From: Allobranchiibius sp. CTAmp26
GTDB lineage: Bacteria; Actinomycetota; Actinomycetes; Actinomycetales; Dermatophilaceae
NCBI RefSeq assembly: GCF_017565405.1
Contig: NZ_JAGEKR010000015.1
Location: 62,001-126,000, forward strand
Direction: 5' to 3'
Length of the DNA: 64,000 bases
Under the pieces are notes generated by a model. It ran no database searches, was not told the origin of the DNA, and worked only from the letters and a program-made list of their open reading frames with translations. Positions within the stretch are counted from its first letter, which is position 1, and every line of letters starts with the position of its first letter. Shown here one piece after another: positions 42,411 through 51,311 of the stretch. Both the position numbers and the translations under genes were made by a program.

Positions 42411-43585
42411 TCGTCGATCACCCCTTGCAGATAGTCGGCGGCGTGCCGGCCGCGGGCGCTCACGTCGGCGAGATCGGTGCCGTACGTGTTGACGTGACCG
42501 ATCTTGCGGCCGAGGCGAACACTTTTGCCGTACAGATGGATCCGCAGCGCAGGGTCGCGCGCCATCAGGTGCTTGTACGTCGGGTAGAGCTGCCCGTGCC
42601 GCTCCGGGTCGCCGCCCAGCACGTTGGTCATCACGGTCCACGGCGAGCGGGGTGTCACCGCACCGAGCGGTAGGTCGAGCACGGCCCGCAGGTGCTGCTC
42701 GAACTGACTGGTGACGCTGCCGTCCTGGGTCCAGTGCCCGCTGTTGTGCGGTCGCATGGCCAGTTCGTTCACGACGTACGCCGGTCCGTCACCGTCCGCG
42801 AGCTCGAAGACCTCGACCGCCATCACACCCGTCACCCCCAGCTCCCCCGCGATCCGCAGGGCGGTCCGCGCGAGTTCTCCGGCGAGGTCCTCGTCGAGGT
42901 CGGCGGCCGGTGCGACCACCGAGGTGCAGATGCCGTCGGTCTGCACGGTGTGCACGACCGGCCAGACGGACGCCTGCCCGGACGGGCTGCGGGCGACCAG
43001 CACCGCCAGCTCGCGGACGAAGTCGACGCTCTCCTCGGCCAGCAGGGGCTCACCGTGCGCGAACCAGTCGTCGGCTTCGTCGGCGGCGCGTACGACGCGC
43101 ACGCCCTTGCCGTCGTACCCGCCGCGCGGGGTCTTCAGCACGACGGGCCACCCGTGCGCGTCACCGAACGCGCGCAACGCCGCCACGTCGTCGACCTGCG
43201 CCCATGCGGGACACGGAATCCCCATCTGCGAGAGGCGATCCCGCATGACCAGCTTGTCCTGCGCGTGCACCAGAGCCTCCGGCGACGGGTGTACGACGAC
43301 GCCGTCGGCCACGAGCGCCGCGAGCACCTCCTGCGGCACCTGCTCGTGGTCGAACGTCACGACGTCGCAGTCGCGCGCGAACGCGCGCACCGCCTCGAGG
43401 TCGTCCGCGGCGCCCACGGGCGCCGACGGGATCGCGAGCGCCGCCGCGGCCTGCGTCGACTCGGCGAGCACGGACAAGGTGATGCCGAGCTCGACAGCGG
43501 GACCGGCGCACATCCGGGCGAGCTGTCCACCGCCGACGATGCCGACGATCGGGAAACCACCGGGAGCAGGAAGGGGTCGATCCAC
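42407..43585 (-). CDS. purK: N5-carboxyaminoimidazole ribonucleotide synthase
   Basis: 392 residues of the ATP-grasp family. [48 protein letters not shown], and [17 protein letters not shown] are all PurK hallmarks. It carboxylates AIR at N5 using ATP and bicarbonate. The GTG start follows a TACAGT box by 6 nt. It diverges from the GtrA gene. Confidence 0.95.
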   Translation of the reverse strand: MDRPLPAPGGFPIVGIVGGGQLARMCAGPAVELGITLSVLAESTQAAAALAIPSAPVGAADDLEAVRAFARDCDVVTFDHEQVPQEVLAALVADGVVVHPSPEALVHAQDKLVMRDRLSQMGIPCPAWAQVDDVAALRAFGDAHGWPVVLKTPRGGYDGKGVRVVRAADEADDWFAHGEPLLAEESVDFVRELAVLVARSPSGQASVWPVVHTVQTDGICTSVVAPAADLDEDLAGELARTALRIAGELGVTGVMAVEVFELADGDGPAYVVNELAMRPHNSGHWTQDGSVTSQFEQHLRAVLDLPLGAVTPRSPWTVMTNVLGGDPERHGQLYPTYKHLMARDPALRIHLYGKSVRLGRKIGHVNTYGTDLADVSARGRHAADYLQGVIDE

Positions 43586-43591
43586 GCCGTC

Positions 43592-43597
43592 ACTGTA
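43592..43597 (-). promoter_or_regulatory. Leaderless-type -10 box for purK (TACAGT)
   Basis: TACAGT on the minus strand ends 6 nt before the GTG at 43,585. Confidence 0.5.
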
Positions 43598-43617
43598 ACG
43601 ATCGCCGCCGAGAGGCT

Positions 43618-43623
43618 TACCCT
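43618..43623 (+). promoter_or_regulatory. Leaderless-type -10 box for the GtrA gene (TACCCT)
   Basis: TACCCT ends 6 nt before the GTG at 43,630. Together with the purK box this makes a compact divergent pair in 44 bp. Confidence 0.5.
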
Positions 43624-43629
43624 TCCCTG

Positions 43630-44190
43630 GTGCTGCAACGCCTACGCCTGACCCTCGACGTGCTCTGGCGCGAGCTGGCGAAGTTCGGCGTCATCGGCCT
43701 CATCTCGTTCGTGATCGACCTCGGCGGCTTCAACCTGCTGGTCAACGGCGAGCTGGAGCACAAGGTCACCACCGCCAAGATCGTGAGCGGCGCCGTCGCG
43801 ACCGTCTTCGCGTGGCTGGGCAACCGCTACTGGACCTTCCGGCACCGTCGCAACCGACCGGTGCACCACGAGGTCGTGCTGTTCTTCGTAGTCAACGGCA
43901 TCGCGTTGGCGGTCTCCGCCGGATGGGTCGCGCTGGCGCACTACGCCTTCCACGCCCGCGGCACGCTCGCGCTGAACTTCGCGGCGTTCATCGGAATCGG
44001 TTTCGGCACGCTGTTCCGCTTCTGGGCGTACCGGCGGTTCGTCTTCGCCCACGAGCCGGATGTGACCGGTGAGGGCGAGGCGGGATCCGAGGGCGGGTCT
44101 CCCGACGACGGTGCGACGCAGGACGTACCCGACGGTCCTGCTCAGTCCGTCGTGGCCGCCGACAAGAAGAGCGCGAAGACCGCCGGCTGA
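43630..44190 (+). CDS. GtrA family membrane protein
   Basis: 186 residues with four membrane helices (residues 18-130): KFGVIGLISFVIDLGGFNLL, then FAWLGNRYWTFRHRR (the NRxWTF motif of GtrA), then two more helices and FWAYRRFVF. GtrA proteins are thought to flip lipid-linked sugars or assist cell-wall glycosyltransferases such as those for arabinogalactan. The last 45 residues are acidic and disordered, and their coding end overlaps the 3' end of the convergent histidine kinase by 49 bp. Link to the glycan locus 5 kb away is possible. Confidence 0.85.
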   Translation: MLQRLRLTLDVLWRELAKFGVIGLISFVIDLGGFNLLVNGELEHKVTTAKIVSGAVATVFAWLGNRYWTFRHRRNRPVHHEVVLFFVVNGIALAVSAGWVALAHYAFHARGTLALNFAAFIGIGFGTLFRFWAYRRFVFAHEPDVTGEGEAGSEGGSPDDGATQDVPDGPAQSVVAADKKSAKTAG

Positions 44191-45104
44191 GCGTTCCGCA
44201 ACTCGAGCCGGCCGCCGCTCACCTCCGCGAGGTCCCGCGCCAGGGCCAGCCCCAAGCCGGTGCCACCCGTGGTGACCCGCCGTTCGAAGATGTGCGGCGC
44301 CAGGTTGGGGTCGACGCCGATCCCCATGTCGCTCATCTCGACCACGACGGACGGACCGCTGCGCCGGGCACGCACCTCGACGGTGCCCGCGCCGTGGATC
44401 AGAGCGTTCTCGAGCAGGGTCGCGAGGATCTGCGCGAGCCCCACGCGGGTCGCGGACACGTGCAGTCCGCGCTCCCCGCTCACCAGCACACTGCGTCGGG
44501 CGGTCTCGAACGCCGGCTGCCATTCCAGTTGCAGCGCCGCGATGACCGAGTCCAGGGAGATGTTCGTGGGTGCGTCGACAGTGCCGCGGGACCGCGCGAG
44601 CAGCTCGTCGACGACCTGGGTGAGCCGCTCGACCTGCGCGATCCCGATCTGCGCCTCCTCCTGGGCGGCGCCGAGGTCGTCGGCCGAGGAGATCTCCTCC
44701 AGCCGCATGAGCAGCGCGGTGAGCGGCGTCCGCAGCTGGTGGCTGGCATCCGAGGCGAACTCACGCTCGGCGGCAAGCATGCGGGTGAGCTCGGTCGAGC
44801 GCATCTCGTAGAAGGCCGCGATCCGGTCGACCTCGTCCATCCCCGTACGTAGCGGGGTGAAGGTGATCGGACCGCCCGCGAGGCGATCGGCGCGGTCGGC
44901 GAGCTCGCGCACGGGATCGACCACCGACTCCACGCGGGAGGCGGACAGCAGCACCGAGCCGACGCCGAACACCAGGGCGACTCCCACCACCAACAGGGAG
45001 ATCCACCAGGCGGGTGCCGCGATGGCGGCGACGGTCGCGACGATCACCAGGGGGACGGTGACCGCGAGGACGATGACTCCGACCAGGCGGTTCTGCAGCG
45101 TCAC
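44142..45104 (-). CDS. Sensor histidine kinase without an extracellular sensor domain
   Basis: 320 residues. Two membrane helices (about 8-30 and 34-55) are joined by only a few residues, so it is of the membrane- or partner-sensing type. A HAMP-like linker (DPVRELADRADRLAGG) leads to the H box SDASHQLRTPLTALL with His122, then LENALIHG (N box), DMGIGVDP and GGTGLGLALARDL (G boxes). It phosphorylates the adjacent response regulator; the GTG start directly abuts the regulator's TAG. The signal is unknown. Confidence 0.9.
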   Translation of the reverse strand: MTLQNRLVGVIVLAVTVPLVIVATVAAIAAPAWWISLLVVGVALVFGVGSVLLSASRVESVVDPVRELADRADRLAGGPITFTPLRTGMDEVDRIAAFYEMRSTELTRMLAAEREFASDASHQLRTPLTALLMRLEEISSADDLGAAQEEAQIGIAQVERLTQVVDELLARSRGTVDAPTNISLDSVIAALQLEWQPAFETARRSVLVSGERGLHVSATRVGLAQILATLLENALIHGAGTVEVRARRSGPSVVVEMSDMGIGVDPNLAPHIFERRVTTGGTGLGLALARDLAEVSGGRLELRNAQPAVFALFLSAATTD

Positions 45105-45782
45105 CTAGAAGTCGCCGTCGTCGGTCTCGAACCGGAAACCCACGCCTCTCACGGTGGTGATGAAGCGGGGGTCGGTCGCGTCGTCACCCAGCTTGCGCCG
45201 CAGGACCGACACGTGCATGTCGAGGGTCTTGGTCGAGCCCACCCACACGGTGTTCCAGACCTCGCGCATCAGGTCCTCGCGGGAGACGACCTTGCCGCCC
45301 TCGCGCACCAGGACCCGCAGCAGGTCGAACTCCTTGGCGGTGAGCTGCAGCTCACGATCACCGCTGAACGCGCGTCGTCCGGCGGCATCGATGCGCACCC
45401 GGGCGCCCTGGCCCTCGTCGGAGCTCGAACGGCGCAGCAGCGCGCGGGCCCGCGCCAGGAGCTCGGCGAGGCGGAAGGGCTTGGTCACGTAGTCGTCCGC
45501 GCCCGCGTCCAGACCGACGACCGTGTCGACCTCGTCCGCGCGCGCGGTCAGGATCAGCACCGGCACCACGATCCCGGTGGAGCGGATCCGGCGGCACACT
45601 TCGAGGCCGTCCATCTGTGGCAGGCCGAGGTCGAGGATCACCAGATCGGGGCCGGTCGATGCGGCGGCGAGCGCCGACACCCCGTCGGCACGCACCATCA
45701 CGTCGTACCCCTCGCGGCGCAAGGCGCGAGCCAGGGGATCGGAAATCGTCGGATCGTCCTCGGCCAGTAGGACCTTGGTCAT
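45105..45782 (-). CDS. OmpR-type response regulator
   Basis: 225 residues. The receiver has the acidic pair AEDD (7-10), phospho-acceptor Asp51 (LVILDLGLPQMDG), Thr in LTARADEVD and Lys in VTKPF. The C-terminal winged helix (LTAKEFDLLRVLVREGGKVV, then TKTLDMHVSVLRRKLGDD) binds DNA. It is expressed with the histidine kinase that follows without a gap. A TAGGGT box 6 nt before the ATG points to a leaderless message. Confidence 0.93.
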   Translation of the reverse strand: MTKVLLAEDDPTISDPLARALRREGYDVMVRADGVSALAAASTGPDLVILDLGLPQMDGLEVCRRIRSTGIVVPVLILTARADEVDTVVGLDAGADDYVTKPFRLAELLARARALLRRSSSDEGQGARVRIDAAGRRAFSGDRELQLTAKEFDLLRVLVREGGKVVSREDLMREVWNTVWVGSTKTLDMHVSVLRRKLGDDATDPRFITTVRGVGFRFETDDGDF

Positions 45783-45788
45783 GTAGTG

Positions 45789-45794
45789 ACCCTA
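45789..45794 (-). promoter_or_regulatory. Leaderless-type -10 box for the two-component operon (TAGGGT)
   Basis: TAGGGT on the minus strand ends 6 nt before the ATG at 45,782. Confidence 0.5.
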
Positions 45795-45810
45795 TCTGCG
45801 TCTTCTGCGT

Positions 45811-47631
45811 TCATTGCGGAGGTCGTTCGATGACGAAAGCGTCGGTCGAACCGATGCCGGCCAGGTCGACCCTCTTACGACGTCGCACGCGCACTGCGGC
45901 TCCGTCGGGTAGGCCGTCCATGACCTCTTGATCGACCATGATCTTGCCAGGCTTCGCGGCACCGGTCAGCCTGCTGGCTCGGTTGACAGTAGTGCCGTAG
46001 ACGTCACCGAGGCGCGCCAGCACCCTGCCACGCGCCATTCCCACCCGCATCGTGGGCACCAGATCGTCGGCCTCCGCGGCGGCGCGCAGGTCGAACGCGA
46101 TGTCCACCGCGCCCTCGACGGCGGTGTGGGTGAAGAGCACCTCGTCGCCCACCGTCTTGACGATCGCCCCGCCGTGGGCGCCGACGATGTCGGAGGCCAG
46201 CGACTCGAAGCGCAACACCAGCTGTGCCAGCTCCCGCTCACTCAACCGACGGACCAACTGGGTGAAATTGACCAGGTCGGCGAACCCGACGGTGCGCACG
46301 ATGCCCACATGCGACTCCGGCTCGGAGTCGGCGATCATCCGCGAGATCGCCACCGACAGGTTGCGCCGCCAGACGTAGTCCACCAGCGGCGACATCCGCT
46401 CCGCGAGGTCGACGGTGAGCGCCGCAGTGCGTTGGGCGACGTCGCTGTCGATCCCACCGCGGTCGCCGCTCACCATGTCGGCGATCAACTGCAACGACCA
46501 CATCGCCATCCGGTCGGTGGACCGTCCGACGGCCCGCGTCAGCGCGAGCGCCGTGGGGTTGTCGAGCAGCCCGTCCTGGACCAGCGCGTCGAACCTGCGC
46601 AACGCCTCCAGATCGGCCTCGCCGAAGAACACCTCGTCGTCGCGGGCGCGAGCGAACCCCAGCGAGCGCCACATGGTGGCGGTCTGGGCCTGGGAGATTC
46701 CCGAGGCGCGGCTGATCTCGCTGCGGCGCATCGAGCGGGGGTGGCCCATGAGGCGCGCCTCGATGGCGTCGACGAAGTCCGCCGGATCCAGCTCCGCCGT
46801 CCCGACCGGCGGAATGGCCGCGGGTGACTCGACGGTCGGGGGCGCCGGCGTGCCGTCCGTAGGCCGCACGTGCACGACGTCCCCCGCGGCGTACGCCGTC
46901 GTCTGACCCTCCGTGGTGATCAACAGGCGGCCCACGGCATCGACGCCGACGGCGTCGCCGACGAGGTGGCCCTCGGCGCCGGTCTGCAGGCGCACCTGCT
47001 GGCCGATCGTGATGCACGCGGACCGGTAGTCGTCGTCGAGGGCGGAGGTGGCCCACTGTCGTTGGACGACGATGAGCTCGCGCAGGATGCAGGCGATCAG
47101 GTCCTCCCGTGCGACGTCGGCACCGCACTCGCGCAGCGACGTCGAGACCTGCGTCGGCAGCTGGTCCGCGCCCTGGTGCACGTTGAGCCCGATGCCCACC
47201 ACGACGACCGGCGCCTCACCTCCGGCGACCGTGCAGAGGATGCCCGCGACCTTGCGCCAGTCGGCGTCCGGGGAGGTCAGCGCCAGCAGGTCGTTGGGCC
47301 ATTTCAACGCGAGCTGCACACCCGCCAGGTCCGCGACGGCGCGGCGTACGGCGACCCCCACCAGCAGCGGCACCCATCCCCACCGGGCCTGGTCGGCGGG
47401 CAGCGGCAACGTGCACGACAGCGCGATCGAGGTGGCCGGCGGCGCCTCCCAGGTGCGGTCCAGTCGGCCCCGCCCGCTGGTCTGGTGGTTCGCGGTCACC
47501 ACCCGCCACGGCCGTGGGTCGGCCAGCAGCAGGTCGTTGGTCGACGCGACCTCGTCGTGCACGGCGACCTCACGCCACACCGTGGCCGCCAGGGCGTCGC
47601 GCAGCACGTCGGCTCGCAGATCGGGGCTCAC
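45811..47631 (-). CDS. birA: Biotin protein ligase fused in frame to a class III adenylate cyclase
   Basis: 606 residues from the GTG at 47,629-47,631 (TAGCCT 7 nt upstream). Residues 1-257 are a biotin-[carboxylase] ligase without the DNA-binding domain: [23 protein letters not shown] (biotin loop), [19 protein letters not shown] Pro-rich linker (about 258-283) leads to a regulatory domain like that of Rv1264-type cyclases ([17 protein letters not shown] onward) and a cyclase domain (about 440-606) with all six key residues: Asp in FADLVNFT, Lys and Asp in [10 protein letters not shown], Asp in GDVYGTT, Asn and Arg in VNRASRL. No stop separates the halves; an internal GTG near 46,866 could still start the cyclase separately. 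BirA would biotinylate the carboxylase partner of the PccB encoded divergently. Confidence 0.75.
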   Translation of the reverse strand: MSPDLRADVLRDALAATVWREVAVHDEVASTNDLLLADPRPWRVVTANHQTSGRGRLDRTWEAPPATSIALSCTLPLPADQARWGWVPLLVGVAVRRAVADLAGVQLALKWPNDLLALTSPDADWRKVAGILCTVAGGEAPVVVVGIGLNVHQGADQLPTQVSTSLRECGADVAREDLIACILRELIVVQRQWATSALDDDYRSACITIGQQVRLQTGAEGHLVGDAVGVDAVGRLLITTEGQTTAYAAGDVVHVRPTDGTPAPPTVESPAAIPPVGTAELDPADFVDAIEARLMGHPRSMRRSEISRASGISQAQTATMWRSLGFARARDDEVFFGEADLEALRRFDALVQDGLLDNPTALALTRAVGRSTDRMAMWSLQLIADMVSGDRGGIDSDVAQRTAALTVDLAERMSPLVDYVWRRNLSVAISRMIADSEPESHVGIVRTVGFADLVNFTQLVRRLSERELAQLVLRFESLASDIVGAHGGAIVKTVGDEVLFTHTAVEGAVDIAFDLRAAAEADDLVPTMRVGMARGRVLARLGDVYGTTVNRASRLTGAAKPGKIMVDQEVMDGLPDGAAVRVRRRKRVDLAGIGSTDAFVIERPPQ

Positions 47632-47638
47632 GGCCACA

Positions 47639-47644
47639 AGGCTA
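47639..47644 (-). promoter_or_regulatory. -10 box for the birA-cyclase gene (TAGCCT)
   Basis: TAGCCT on the minus strand ends 7 nt before the GTG at 47,631 and supports that start. It overlaps the plus-strand box of the carboxylase gene by two bases. Confidence 0.4.
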
Positions 47645-47648
47645 GAGT
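47643..47648 (+). promoter_or_regulatory. Leaderless-type -10 box for the PccB-like gene (TAGAGT)
   Basis: TAGAGT ends 8 nt before the ATG at 47,657. The two divergent boxes overlap at 47,643-47,644, so the promoters probably compete. Confidence 0.5.
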
Positions 47649-47656
47649 CTGGTCGC

Positions 47657-49291
47657 ATGACTGATGGGGCCCGCGTCCGAGAAACCTCCCAGCACGACCA
47701 GCCCGATCTGCACACCACCGCGGGCCGTCTCGCCGACCTGTACCAGCGCAACGACGAAGCCGTGCACGCGGGTTCGGCGCGGGCGGTGGAGAAGCAGCAC
47801 GCCAAGGGCAAGCTGACGGCCCGGGAGCGGATCGACCTGCTGATGGACGAGGGCTCCTTCATCGAGCTCGACGAGCTGGCGCGGCACCGGTCGACCAGTT
47901 TCGGGCAGGAGAAGAACCGCCCGTACGGCGACGGCGTCGTGACCGGTCACGGCACCGTGGACGGCCGCCCCGTGTGCGTCTTCTCCCAGGACTTCACGGT
48001 GTTCGGCGGATCCCTCGGCGAGGTCTTCGGCGAGAAGATCGTCAAGGTGATGGACCTGGCCGCGAAGATCGGCTGCCCGGTCGTCGGCATCAACGACTCC
48101 GGCGGCGCCCGCATCCAGGAGGGCGTGGTCGCGCTCGGGCTCTACGCCGAGATCTTCCGCCGCAACGTGCACTCCTCGGGCGTCGTACCGCAGATCTCCC
48201 TGGTCATGGGGCCGTGCGCCGGCGGCGCCGTCTACTCCCCCGCCATCACCGACTTCACCGTGATGGTCGACCAGACCTCGCACATGTTCGTCACCGGACC
48301 GGACGTCATCAAGACGGTGACCGGCGAGGACGTCGGCATGGAGGAGCTGGGCGGTGCCCGCAGCCACAACACCCGCTCCGGAGTCGCGCACTACATGGCA
48401 TCCGACGAGGAGGACGCGGTCTCGTACGTGAAGGAGCTGTTGTCCTTCCTGCCCTCGAACAACATGGACGAGCCGGTCGTCTTCGACGCGACGCCCGACC
48501 TGGAGGTCGACGACTTCGACCGCGAGCTCGACACGCTCATCCCCGACTCGGCGAACATGCCCTACGACATGCACACCGTCATCGAGCACGTCCTCGACGA
48601 CGGCGAGTTCCTCGAGACCTCAGCGTTGTTCGCGCCGAACATCATCACCGGCTTCGGGCGCGTCGAGGGCCACCCGGTGGGTGTGGTGGCCAACCAGCCG
48701 CTGCAGCTCGCGGGCACTCTCGACATCAACTCCTCCGAGAAAGCCGCGCGCTTCGTGCGCACCTGCGACGCGTTCAACGTGCCGGTGCTGACCTTCGTGG
48801 ACGTGCCCGGCTTCCTGCCCGGCACCGACCAGGAATGGGGAGGCATCATCCGCCGCGGCGCGAAGCTGCTCTACGCGTACGCCGAGGCCACCGTCCCGCT
48901 CGTCACCGTCATCACCCGCAAGGCGTACGGCGGCGCGTACGACGTGATGGGTTCCAAGCACCTGGGTGCCGACGTCAACCTCGCCTGGCCGACGGCGCAG
49001 ATCGCCGTGATGGGTGCGCAGGGCGCCGCCAACATCCTCTATCGCAAGCAGATCAGGGCTGCGGCCGAGGCCAACCCGGACGATCCGGACGCCGTGGAGA
49101 CCACCCGCCAGGAGCTGATCCAGCAGTACGAGGACGCCCTGGCGAATCCCTACCTCGCGGCCGAACGCGGTTACGTCGACTCCGTCATCCCGCCGAGCTA
49201 CACCCGCAGCTACGTCATCCGCGCACTGCGCACCCTACGCACCAAGCGGGAGACGCTGCCGCCGAAGAAGCACGGGAACATCCCGCTGTGA
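47657..49291 (+). CDS. pccB: Acyl-CoA (propionyl-CoA) carboxylase beta subunit
   Basis: 544 residues, the usual size of AccD5/PccB carboxyltransferases. [85 protein letters not shown], and [20 protein letters not shown] are diagnostic; both oxyanion-hole Gly-Gly sites are intact. It moves CO2 from biotin to propionyl- or acetyl-CoA to feed fatty or mycolic-type lipid synthesis and propionate use. The epsilon subunit gene overlaps its stop (GTGA), and the biotin ligase is divergent, a common actinobacterial layout. Confidence 0.93.
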   Translation: MTDGARVRETSQHDQPDLHTTAGRLADLYQRNDEAVHAGSARAVEKQHAKGKLTARERIDLLMDEGSFIELDELARHRSTSFGQEKNRPYGDGVVTGHGTVDGRPVCVFSQDFTVFGGSLGEVFGEKIVKVMDLAAKIGCPVVGINDSGGARIQEGVVALGLYAEIFRRNVHSSGVVPQISLVMGPCAGGAVYSPAITDFTVMVDQTSHMFVTGPDVIKTVTGEDVGMEELGGARSHNTRSGVAHYMASDEEDAVSYVKELLSFLPSNNMDEPVVFDATPDLEVDDFDRELDTLIPDSANMPYDMHTVIEHVLDDGEFLETSALFAPNIITGFGRVEGHPVGVVANQPLQLAGTLDINSSEKAARFVRTCDAFNVPVLTFVDVPGFLPGTDQEWGGIIRRGAKLLYAYAEATVPLVTVITRKAYGGAYDVMGSKHLGADVNLAWPTAQIAVMGAQGAANILYRKQIRAAAEANPDDPDAVETTRQELIQQYEDALANPYLAAERGYVDSVIPPSYTRSYVIRALRTLRTKRETLPPKKHGNIPL

Positions 49292-49482
49292 GCAGCGAGC
49301 AGACACCGAAAGCGCCTGCGCTGCAGGTGATCTCGGGCAACGCCACCGCGGAGGAGATCGCTGCGGTGGTCGCCGTGCTGGCGGCGGCCGGGAGTGCCGC
49401 ACCGCTACCGGCGCCCACCCCGTCGCGGTGGACCGGCCGCTCCGGCGGCGGCTGGAAGGGCTCGGGCCTCCCCCGCGCGTGA
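49288..49482 (+). CDS. accE: Acyl-CoA carboxylase epsilon subunit
   Basis: 64 residues from a GTG that overlaps the pccB stop. The pattern [22 protein letters not shown], a Pro-rich middle and the end [19 protein letters not shown] (with the W and GxW residues) is typical of the small actinobacterial AccE5-like subunits that hold the alpha and beta subunits together. It is too short for many gene finders but its position and sequence are clear. Confidence 0.9.
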   Translation: MSSEQTPKAPALQVISGNATAEEIAAVVAVLAAAGSAAPLPAPTPSRWTGRSGGGWKGSGLPRA

Positions 49483-49564
49483 GCCGCGCCGTTCAGCAGG
49501 TCGCGAGCATCGTGTTCAGGGCTGGGCCGGCGGCGAACCGGACGCCGTCGTCGGTGCCGCGCGA

Positions 49565-49570
49565 TAGCTT
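49565..49570 (+). promoter_or_regulatory. Leaderless-type -10 box for the DUF885 gene (TAGCTT)
   Basis: TAGCTT ends 6 nt before the ATG at 49,577, within the 94-bp gap after accE. Confidence 0.5.
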
Positions 49571-49576
49571 GGCCAG

Positions 49577-51262
49577 ATGAGCGAGGACACATCCGCCCGC
49601 ACGCCCACCACGGTCGACGCCATTGCGGAGGCGCACCACGACGCGTCGATGCGGCTGAGCCCGATCCTCGCCACCGAGCTCGGTGTGCCGGGGTACGACG
49701 ACCGGCTGGACGACTTCTCACCGGCCGGTCGTGCCGAGGTCGCGGACCAGGCCAGGCACACGTTGGAGGCGCTGGCGACCGCGACCGCGACCGACGAGGT
49801 CGACCAGGTGACCATCGCCGCGATGACCGAGCGACTGCAGCTGGAGGTCGAGGAGTTCGAGGCCGGCACGCCCCTGATGTCGCTCAACGTCATCGCGTCG
49901 CCGATGCAGGAGGTGCGCGACGTCATCGACCTGATGGGCACCGACAGCGCCGAGGAGCTGGCGACCATCGGTGCGCGGATGAGCGCGATCCCGCAGGCGC
50001 TCGACCAGTGGCTGGAGTCGCTGCACGCGGCCGCCGACCGCGGGATGGTGGCGCCGAGGCGCCAGGTCCTGGCGTGCATCCAGCAGACCAAGGACCACAC
50101 CGCGCAGGACGGCTACTTCACGACCTACGCCGCCGAGCACCCGGCCATCGCCGACCAGGTCGGCGAGGCTGCACGGGCGTACACCGCCGTGGGAGAGCGG
50201 CTGAAGGAGGAGATCCTGCCCAAGGCTGCCGAGGCCGACGCGTGCGGACGCGACCTCTATCCCCTGCACTCGCGCCATTTCCTCGGGACCACCGTCGACC
50301 TGGAGGAGACCTACGCGTGGGGCCAGGAGGAGCTGGCGCGGATCACCGGTGAGATGGGCAAGGTCGCCGAGCGGATCGCGCCAGGGGCCGGGGTCAAGGG
50401 GGCGATGGCCGCGCTCGACGCGGACCCGGCGTACCAGCTGCACGGCACCGCCGAGCTGCGGTCGTGGATGCAGGACAAGGCCGACCGGGCCATCGCCGAC
50501 CTCGGTGGCACGCACTTCGACATCCCGGAGCCGGTGCGGCGCATCGAGTGCATGATCGCTCCGACCCAGTCCGGCGGCATCTATTACACCGGGCCCAGTG
50601 AGGACTTCTCCCGACCCGGGCGGATGTGGTGGTCGGTGCCGAAGGGCGTCGAACAGTTCGGCACCTGGCGGGAGCTCACGACCGTCTACCACGAGGGCGC
50701 GCCGGGTCACCATCTGCAGGTCGCGCAGACCATGTACCGATCCGGTCTGCTCAACTCCTGGCGCCGGATGGACGCCTGGACCTCCGGACACGGTGAGGGC
50801 TGGGCCCTGTACGCCGAGCGCCTCATGCAGGAGCTGGGCTACCTCGACGACCCGGGCACGCTCATGGGCATGTACGACGCGCAGTCGATGCGGGCGGCGC
50901 GCGTCGTCCTCGACATCGGCGTGCACTGCGGGTTCCCGGCACCGGCCGAGGTCGGCGGCGGCGACTGGACCTACGACAAGGCGTGGGCGTTCCTCACCGC
51001 GCACTGCGACATGGCCGAGGGGTTCCTGCGCTTCGAGCTCGACCGCTACCTGGGCTGGCCGGGGCAGGCGCCGTCGTACAAGATCGGCGAGCGCATCTGG
51101 CTGCAGCTCCGTCAGCAGGCTCAGGACCGCGACGGTGCGTCGTTCGACCTCAAGGCGTTCCACCGCCGGGCGCTGGACATCGGCGGGGTCGGTCTGGACA
51201 CCTTGCGGCAGGCCGTGCTCGGCACCCTCGGCGGACCGGAGACGGCGCGCACGACCTCCTGA
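49577..51262 (+). CDS. DUF885 family metallopeptidase-like protein
   Basis: 561 residues, near the family norm, no signal peptide. The zinc-binding region HEGAPGHHLQVAQ (an HExxH variant) and SGHGEGWALYAERLMQELG are present, followed by DRYLGWPGQAPSYKIGER, which is the family's C-terminal signature. DUF885 proteins fold like M32/M3-type peptidases and probably cleave small peptides. No neighbour suggests the substrate. Start ATG is supported by the -10 box. Confidence 0.88.
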   Translation: MSEDTSARTPTTVDAIAEAHHDASMRLSPILATELGVPGYDDRLDDFSPAGRAEVADQARHTLEALATATATDEVDQVTIAAMTERLQLEVEEFEAGTPLMSLNVIASPMQEVRDVIDLMGTDSAEELATIGARMSAIPQALDQWLESLHAAADRGMVAPRRQVLACIQQTKDHTAQDGYFTTYAAEHPAIADQVGEAARAYTAVGERLKEEILPKAAEADACGRDLYPLHSRHFLGTTVDLEETYAWGQEELARITGEMGKVAERIAPGAGVKGAMAALDADPAYQLHGTAELRSWMQDKADRAIADLGGTHFDIPEPVRRIECMIAPTQSGGIYYTGPSEDFSRPGRMWWSVPKGVEQFGTWRELTTVYHEGAPGHHLQVAQTMYRSGLLNSWRRMDAWTSGHGEGWALYAERLMQELGYLDDPGTLMGMYDAQSMRAARVVLDIGVHCGFPAPAEVGGGDWTYDKAWAFLTAHCDMAEGFLRFELDRYLGWPGQAPSYKIGERIWLQLRQQAQDRDGASFDLKAFHRRALDIGGVGLDTLRQAVLGTLGGPETARTTS

Positions 51263-51299
51263 GGTTTCCAGCGCAGCGTCGGCGCGCGCCCGCCCCTGA

Positions 51300-51305
51300 C
51301 AGACT
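51300..51305 (+). promoter_or_regulatory. Possible leaderless -10 box for the antiporter (CAGACT)
   Basis: CAGACT ends 6 nt before the GTG at 51,312. Confidence 0.3.
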
Positions 51306-51311
51306 TACGGC

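Noticed and set aside
46866-47631. Separate birA gene ending before the cyclase
   Set aside because: No stop codon exists between the two domains in this sequence; I therefore reported one fused gene and listed the internal start as an alternative.
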